Source of the DNA: Lentisphaeria bacterium UBA7640
GTDB lineage: Bacteria; Verrucomicrobiota; Lentisphaeria; Victivallales; Victivallaceae
Direction of reading: 5' to 3'
Length of the DNA: 18,838 nt
Assembly (NCBI GenBank): GCA_002483765.1
Contig: DLIO01000131.1
Coordinates: forward strand, 1-18,838
This document shows positions 15,519 through 18,838 of the stretch, one piece after another. Every line of letters starts with the position of its first letter. The stretch's first letter is position 1. The translations under genes were made by a program, and so were the position numbers. Below the pieces are notes generated by a model. The model saw nothing but the letters and a program-made list of their open reading frames with translations, had not been told where the DNA came from and did not search any database.

Positions 15519-15782
15519 ATGGCTACTATTTGTCCCTACTGTAATATTGAAGTAAGTGAAAGCGCAATCGAAGCAGATGACGGATGCTGCCCAGAATGCG
15601 GATCAGTCGTTACTGTGTCGAAAATTTTTGATGATGATATCGAAGAGGTGGAAGATGACTTCGATTCTGACATCGATGACGATGATGATGATCTATTGGA
15701 AGACGACTTTGACGATGATGAGTTTATCGATGATGAATTCGATGACTTGGATTTCGATGATGAGGATGATTTAGACGATTAA
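15519..15782 (+). CDS. Small zinc-ribbon protein with a highly acidic C-terminal tail
   Basis: 87 residues. The N-terminus has CPYC (5-8) and CPEC (24-27), a pair of knuckles typical of a zinc ribbon. From 38 to 87, 36 of 50 residues are Asp or Glu, with no basic residue after Lys35; Phe, Leu or Ile recur every 3-5 residues. Such tails usually act as disordered nucleic-acid mimics or electrostatic modules; the layout is like that of the alphaproteobacterial FYDLN acid proteins (zinc ribbon plus acidic tail), also of unknown role, but I see no direct homology. A consensus promoter, AAAGGAG 8 nt before the ATG, and a strong terminator 25 nt after the stop suggest an abundant single-gene transcript. 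I do not recognise it as a named gene. Confidence 0.85.
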   Translation: MATICPYCNIEVSESAIEADDGCCPECGSVVTVSKIFDDDIEEVEDDFDSDIDDDDDDLLEDDFDDDEFIDDEFDDLDFDDEDDLDD

Positions 15783-15807
15783 CCGACATCAACTGAAGCG
15801 TATTCAC

Positions 15808-15835
15808 AGGCTGCCCCAATCGGGCAGCCTTTTTT
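15808..15835 (+). terminator. Strong intrinsic terminator after the acidic protein gene
   Basis: AGGCTGCCC (15808-15816) pairs perfectly with GGGCAGCCT (15822-15830), a 9-bp GC-rich stem with a 5-nt loop, then TTTTTT to 15835. Confidence 0.95.
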
Positions 15836-15983
15836 GTTGTACACAATGTTTTTTAGTTTCTTTTTTGAGAACTACAGCTAGAATTCAGAGTTAAAAATAT
15901 TCACTAGCACTTTACCCAATTCAGGTGATTGAAAAAGCGTCCCGACAGCGTTAATTTAACCTCTGTCCTATTAAAGATGTTTT

Positions 15984-16011
15984 AAACCATGTATTAGTGC
16001 ATGGTTTTTTT
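15984..16011 (+). terminator. Intrinsic terminator or attenuator just before ychF
   Basis: AAACCATG (15984-15991) pairs with CATGGTTT (16000-16007) around an 8-nt loop, and the T-run continues to 16011. Only about 30 nt separate it from the ychF ATG, too short for a separate promoter. A possible promoter upstream is TTGAAA (15929-15934), 17 nt, TAATTT (15952-15957), which would put this hairpin in the ychF leader. Confidence 0.65.
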
Positions 16012-16042
16012 ATTTATATGCCCTTAAATTCCGGAGTTTTTT

Positions 16043-17143
16043 ATGAGTTTTTCCTGTGGTTTTGTCGGATTGCCGAATGTCGGTAAATCTACTTTATTCA
16101 ATGCGTTATGTAAAGGCGGAGCCAGTGCCGCTAATTTTCCATTTTGTACAATTGAACCTAATACTGGCATGGTAGCAGTGCCAGATAGCAGAATCGAAAT
16201 TTTGGCAAAACTTGAAGGTTCCAAAAAACTTTTACCAGCCGCGCTTAAATTTATTGATATCGCCGGATTGGTCAAAGGCGCCAGCGAAGGACAAGGGCTT
16301 GGCAATCAATTTCTCGGACATATCCGCAGTGTTGACGCAGTGGTACACGTGGTACGATTGTTTGACGACGTGGATGTGGTACATGTTCCGGGTGAAGTTG
16401 ACCCCGTTCGTGATTTAGAGATCATTATGACTGAACTGATGCTAGCCGACTTGGAGATGCTGGAAAGACGTTTAGAACGCTCAAAAAAACTGGTGCGCAG
16501 TGGCGACCCAGAGTTGAAGGCAGAATTTGAGTTGGCGAATAAAATGATTAAAGAATTAAGTGATGGACGTTTGCCAAAATACGATCGCAAAGATCCGATT
16601 ATTGATGAAATGGTCAAACGTCTTGGTTTGATTTCAACAATGCCGGCGTTTGTCTGCGCCAACGTGGATGAAAACGCACTTCGTGCTTGGGGCAAAGAAC
16701 CACGTTCATTGGCTTTAATTGAATATGCGTCCACACATGATTTAGAAGTAATTCCGGTCTGTGCAAAGATGGAAGAAGAAATTGGACAGCTTGACGCGGA
16801 AGAGGCAGCAATGTTTCTTGAAGATTTGGGACTGTCGGAAACCGGATTGAGTAAAGTTATCCGTACCGGATATCAAATCTTGGACTACATCACGTTTTTT
16901 ACCGTAGGCAAAATGGAAGCGCGGGCTTGGACAGTCGCCGCTGGAACTCCGGCTCCACAAGCAGCTGGCAAAATCCACACTGACTTAATGCGCGGTTTTA
17001 TCCGTATGGAAACAATTTCATCAGAAGAAATGATCGCAGCAGGCGGCTGGTCAAAGGCGCAAGTAGCTGGAAAATTACGCATCGAGGGAAAAGAGTATAT
17101 TATGCAGGATGGCGATGTGATTCACGTTCGCTTTTCGGTTTAA
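16043..17143 (+). CDS. ychF: Redox-regulated ATPase/GTPase YchF (Obg family)
   Basis: 366 residues, the usual YchF length. P-loop GLPNVGKS (9-16), G2 region FPFCTIEPN (32-40), G3 DIAGLVKGAS (72-81), and NVDE (207-210) where other TRAFAC GTPases have NKxD, the change that lets YchF prefer ATP. A coiled-coil insertion (about 130-175) and the C-terminal TGS domain (ITFFTVG, then QDGDVIHVRFSV) complete the protein. It binds ribosomes and takes part in stress and translation control. GGAG (16033-16036) is 6 nt before the ATG. murJ follows 11 nt after its stop. The hairpin just upstream may control both genes. Confidence 0.96.
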   Translation: MSFSCGFVGLPNVGKSTLFNALCKGGASAANFPFCTIEPNTGMVAVPDSRIEILAKLEGSKKLLPAALKFIDIAGLVKGASEGQGLGNQFLGHIRSVDAVVHVVRLFDDVDVVHVPGEVDPVRDLEIIMTELMLADLEMLERRLERSKKLVRSGDPELKAEFELANKMIKELSDGRLPKYDRKDPIIDEMVKRLGLISTMPAFVCANVDENALRAWGKEPRSLALIEYASTHDLEVIPVCAKMEEEIGQLDAEEAAMFLEDLGLSETGLSKVIRTGYQILDYITFFTVGKMEARAWTVAAGTPAPQAAGKIHTDLMRGFIRMETISSEEMIAAGGWSKAQVAGKLRIEGKEYIMQDGDVIHVRFSV

Positions 17144-17154
17144 CTCAATGAAAT

Positions 17155-18735
17155 ATGTCGAATAGTCACCGCAATATTTTACGCAGTTCAATGGGGGTGG
17201 TCGCTGCCAACCTCTTGAGCCGTATTCTTGGGTTTTTCAGGATTATTCTTGAAGCGCACGTATTGGGAGGTGGCGTCTATAAAGCTGCTTGGGTGCTGGC
17301 TTTTACTGTAGCGAATATTTTTCGAAGAATTCTAGGCGAAGGTGCCCTGGCTCAAGCATTAATTCCGATGCTTTCTACTACGCTCGAAAAAGAGGGAGTC
17401 GAGGCCTCCCGTCGTCAGTTAAATGCAATATTTTTCTGGCTTAGTGCGTTATTAGCATTAATTTCGATTTTAACCGCTCTGATTGCAGTAATATTAAGCA
17501 ACTTCGTGACCAGCGAGCATGCGATTTTAGCGTGTCGCTTAATACCGCTACTTTCACCATATATTCTGATGATGTGTCTGGTTGGGATTTTGAGCTCAAT
17601 CCTCAATACTTTTCGAGTATTTTTTCTTCCAGCACTCGGAGCGCTCTTTTTAAATCTTTTTATGATTGGAGGAATGTTAATCATTCCACATTTTTGCGAC
17701 TCCACCGCATTAGTGTTGAAGTATCTAGCTTACGCGGTGCTGGTTTCTGGAACGATTGAATTTTTCATGATGCTTGGATTGATGAAATGGAAAAAAATCC
17801 TGCCCGAATTTCACTGGAGAAATATTCGTAACCAAAAAGCAATTAAGGAGCTAGGAAAACTCGCTTTACCAGGAATCATCGGTTCATCAGCGTATCAAGT
17901 CAGCGTAATAGTTGACCGCTTACTTTCCTCTTCACTTGGCGCACAAGCAGTTTCGGCATTGGAATACAGCGAACGCTTAGTCTATTTCCCAGTTGGTGTG
18001 GTAGCCGTTTCGATTAGCGGCGTGATGCTAGCAGAGATGTCGCGCGCCATCGGGCGCGACGATATCGAGGGAATGCTGGCACAATTACGTCTAGGCTTAC
18101 GCCATATCTCTTTTTTAGCCGTTCCAGTAACTGCGTTTATGATTGTATTTCGAATTGAGATTTTGGGAGGCCTGTTGCTACACGGTAAATTCACACAAAA
18201 CGATCTCCATGAAACTGCATTTGCGATGATGTTTTATTCGTTAGGAATACCCTTCTTCTGTTCATTTAAAATTATTACTAACGCTTTCTATTCACGCAAA
18301 GACATGATGACGCCGGTGATTATCGGGGCTTGTGCAATTATTCTGAATATTGTTCTGAATCTGATTCTGATGCGTTATCTGCGCCAAGGCGGTATTGCTT
18401 TAGCAACTGTGGTCGCATCTCTATTCAATAATTTGGCATTATTGTTAATTCTACGCAAAAAACTACATTGCGCACTAGGCATGTTTCCAGTCAATCTTGC
18501 ACTGTGGCGTAATCTATTGACTGCATTTGTGGCGGCTTATACGGTTCGTCAACTAGTTCCTGACCTTACGACGCATACGGTTTTAATTGATACCTTCGCT
18601 CCCAAATTACTTAATATTGCACAGTTAGCATTAAGCCTTGCATCATTTGGCGGACTTTACTTGTCATTTTCTTTCTTAATGCGTAGTGCTGAAATCCCTG
18701 AACTACTAGCAATATTTTCACGTAAAATCAAATAA
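17155..18735 (+). CDS. murJ: Lipid II flippase MurJ (MviN family)
   Basis: 526 residues, the usual length, with about 14 hydrophobic segments. MurJ moves lipid II across the inner membrane for peptidoglycan synthesis. Family signatures: LLSRILGFFR (20-29, the two Arg corresponding to the essential pair in TM1), NIFRRILGEGALAQALIPML (54-73), and VDRLLSSSLGAQAVSALEYSERL (about 258-280) with Arg and Glu of the central cavity. It begins 11 nt after ychF. No Shine-Dalgarno can be seen before the ATG at 17155, so it is probably translated by ribosomes finishing ychF. Ends 2 nt before palindrome copy 3. Pairing with ychF is not a functional pathway that I know. Confidence 0.95.
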   Translation: MSNSHRNILRSSMGVVAANLLSRILGFFRIILEAHVLGGGVYKAAWVLAFTVANIFRRILGEGALAQALIPMLSTTLEKEGVEASRRQLNAIFFWLSALLALISILTALIAVILSNFVTSEHAILACRLIPLLSPYILMMCLVGILSSILNTFRVFFLPALGALFLNLFMIGGMLIIPHFCDSTALVLKYLAYAVLVSGTIEFFMMLGLMKWKKILPEFHWRNIRNQKAIKELGKLALPGIIGSSAYQVSVIVDRLLSSSLGAQAVSALEYSERLVYFPVGVVAVSISGVMLAEMSRAIGRDDIEGMLAQLRLGLRHISFLAVPVTAFMIVFRIEILGGLLLHGKFTQNDLHETAFAMMFYSLGIPFFCSFKIITNAFYSRKDMMTPVIIGACAIILNIVLNLILMRYLRQGGIALATVVASLFNNLALLLILRKKLHCALGMFPVNLALWRNLLTAFVAAYTVRQLVPDLTTHTVLIDTFAPKLLNIAQLALSLASFGGLYLSFSFLMRSAEIPELLAIFSRKIK

Positions 18736-18737
18736 TC

Positions 18738-18770
18738 AAATTAGCGCGCGCATTATGCGCGCGCTAATTT
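18738..18770. repeat. Palindromic intergenic repeat, copy 3 (perfect)
   Basis: AAATTAGCGCGCGCAT (18738-18753) is the exact reverse complement of 18755-18770, around a single T at 18754. The two halves of alternating G-C steps also have Z-DNA potential. It begins 2 nt after the murJ stop. No T-run of terminator length follows (TTTT then AAAAC). This is the best-preserved copy. Confidence 0.9.
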
Positions 18771-18838
18771 TAAAACAATAATTGTGGATTTTTCATATTC
18801 GAGATTTATAGCCTTCTGCAGCAATTCCGAATGAAAAA

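Noticed and set aside
15556..15774. 72-codon Met/Thr-rich open frame inside the acidic protein gene
   Set aside because: It is the shifted reading of repeated GAT/GAC codons; low-complexity product, and the true frame has a zinc ribbon, ribosome site and terminator.

Overview
This 18.8 kb window of a moderately AT-rich bacterial chromosome carries ordinary chromosomal genes. I see no phage, insertion sequence, plasmid gene or CRISPR array. The best hint to the organism is a small secreted protein resembling the TIGR04073 exosortase-associated family (4118-4543), which points to the Verrucomicrobiota/Lentisphaerota/Kiritimatiellota (PVC) group. A unimodal QueF and a UPF0371 (DUF1846) protein are compatible with this but not diagnostic. 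The assignment is tentative.

Layout. 13-3947 (minus): queF and argJ overlap by 8 nt, followed by a large DUF2079-type membrane protein. 4118-5882 (plus): the TIGR04073-like protein with its own promoter and terminator, then a Gfo/Idh/MocA oxidoreductase. 5916-9838 (minus): a tightly packed four-gene MoxR/Bat-type operon (MoxR AAA+ ATPase, DUF58 protein, two-TM protein with a DUF4381/BatD-like tail, BatA-like VWA protein). 10146-10221 (minus): tRNA-Arg(TCT) with encoded CCA. 10467-11984 (plus): UPF0371 protein. 12062-15125 (minus): MFS transporter, mutM and a DusC-like dihydrouridine synthase, closely packed and convergent with the UPF0371 gene. 15519-15782 (plus): an 87-residue zinc-ribbon protein with an extremely acidic tail, with a consensus sigma-70 promoter, strong ribosome site and strong terminator. 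16043-18735 (plus): ychF and murJ, 11 nt apart, with a terminator-like hairpin just before ychF.

Genes that work together: the MoxR operon is a chaperone/VWA envelope module. mutM and dus share a transcript with a transporter but not an obvious pathway. queF (queuosine) and argJ (arginine) are coupled by overlap only.

The structure not explained by genes is a family of three near-identical palindromes with the core GCGCAT-W-ATGCGC (W = A or T). They lie at 2241-2277, 12031-12065 and 18738-18770, each at the 3' end of a gene. Other points worth checking are the acidic zinc-ribbon protein and the inverted repeat across its promoter, an Arg in place of the usual Lys57 in MutM, a four-residue insertion beside the ArgJ self-cleavage site, and the possible attenuator before ychF-murJ. 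Several starts were moved downstream from the longest reading frame because a good Shine-Dalgarno sequence or a stop/start overlap decides them: queF 3947, DUF58 8802, moxR 9838 and dus 12973.
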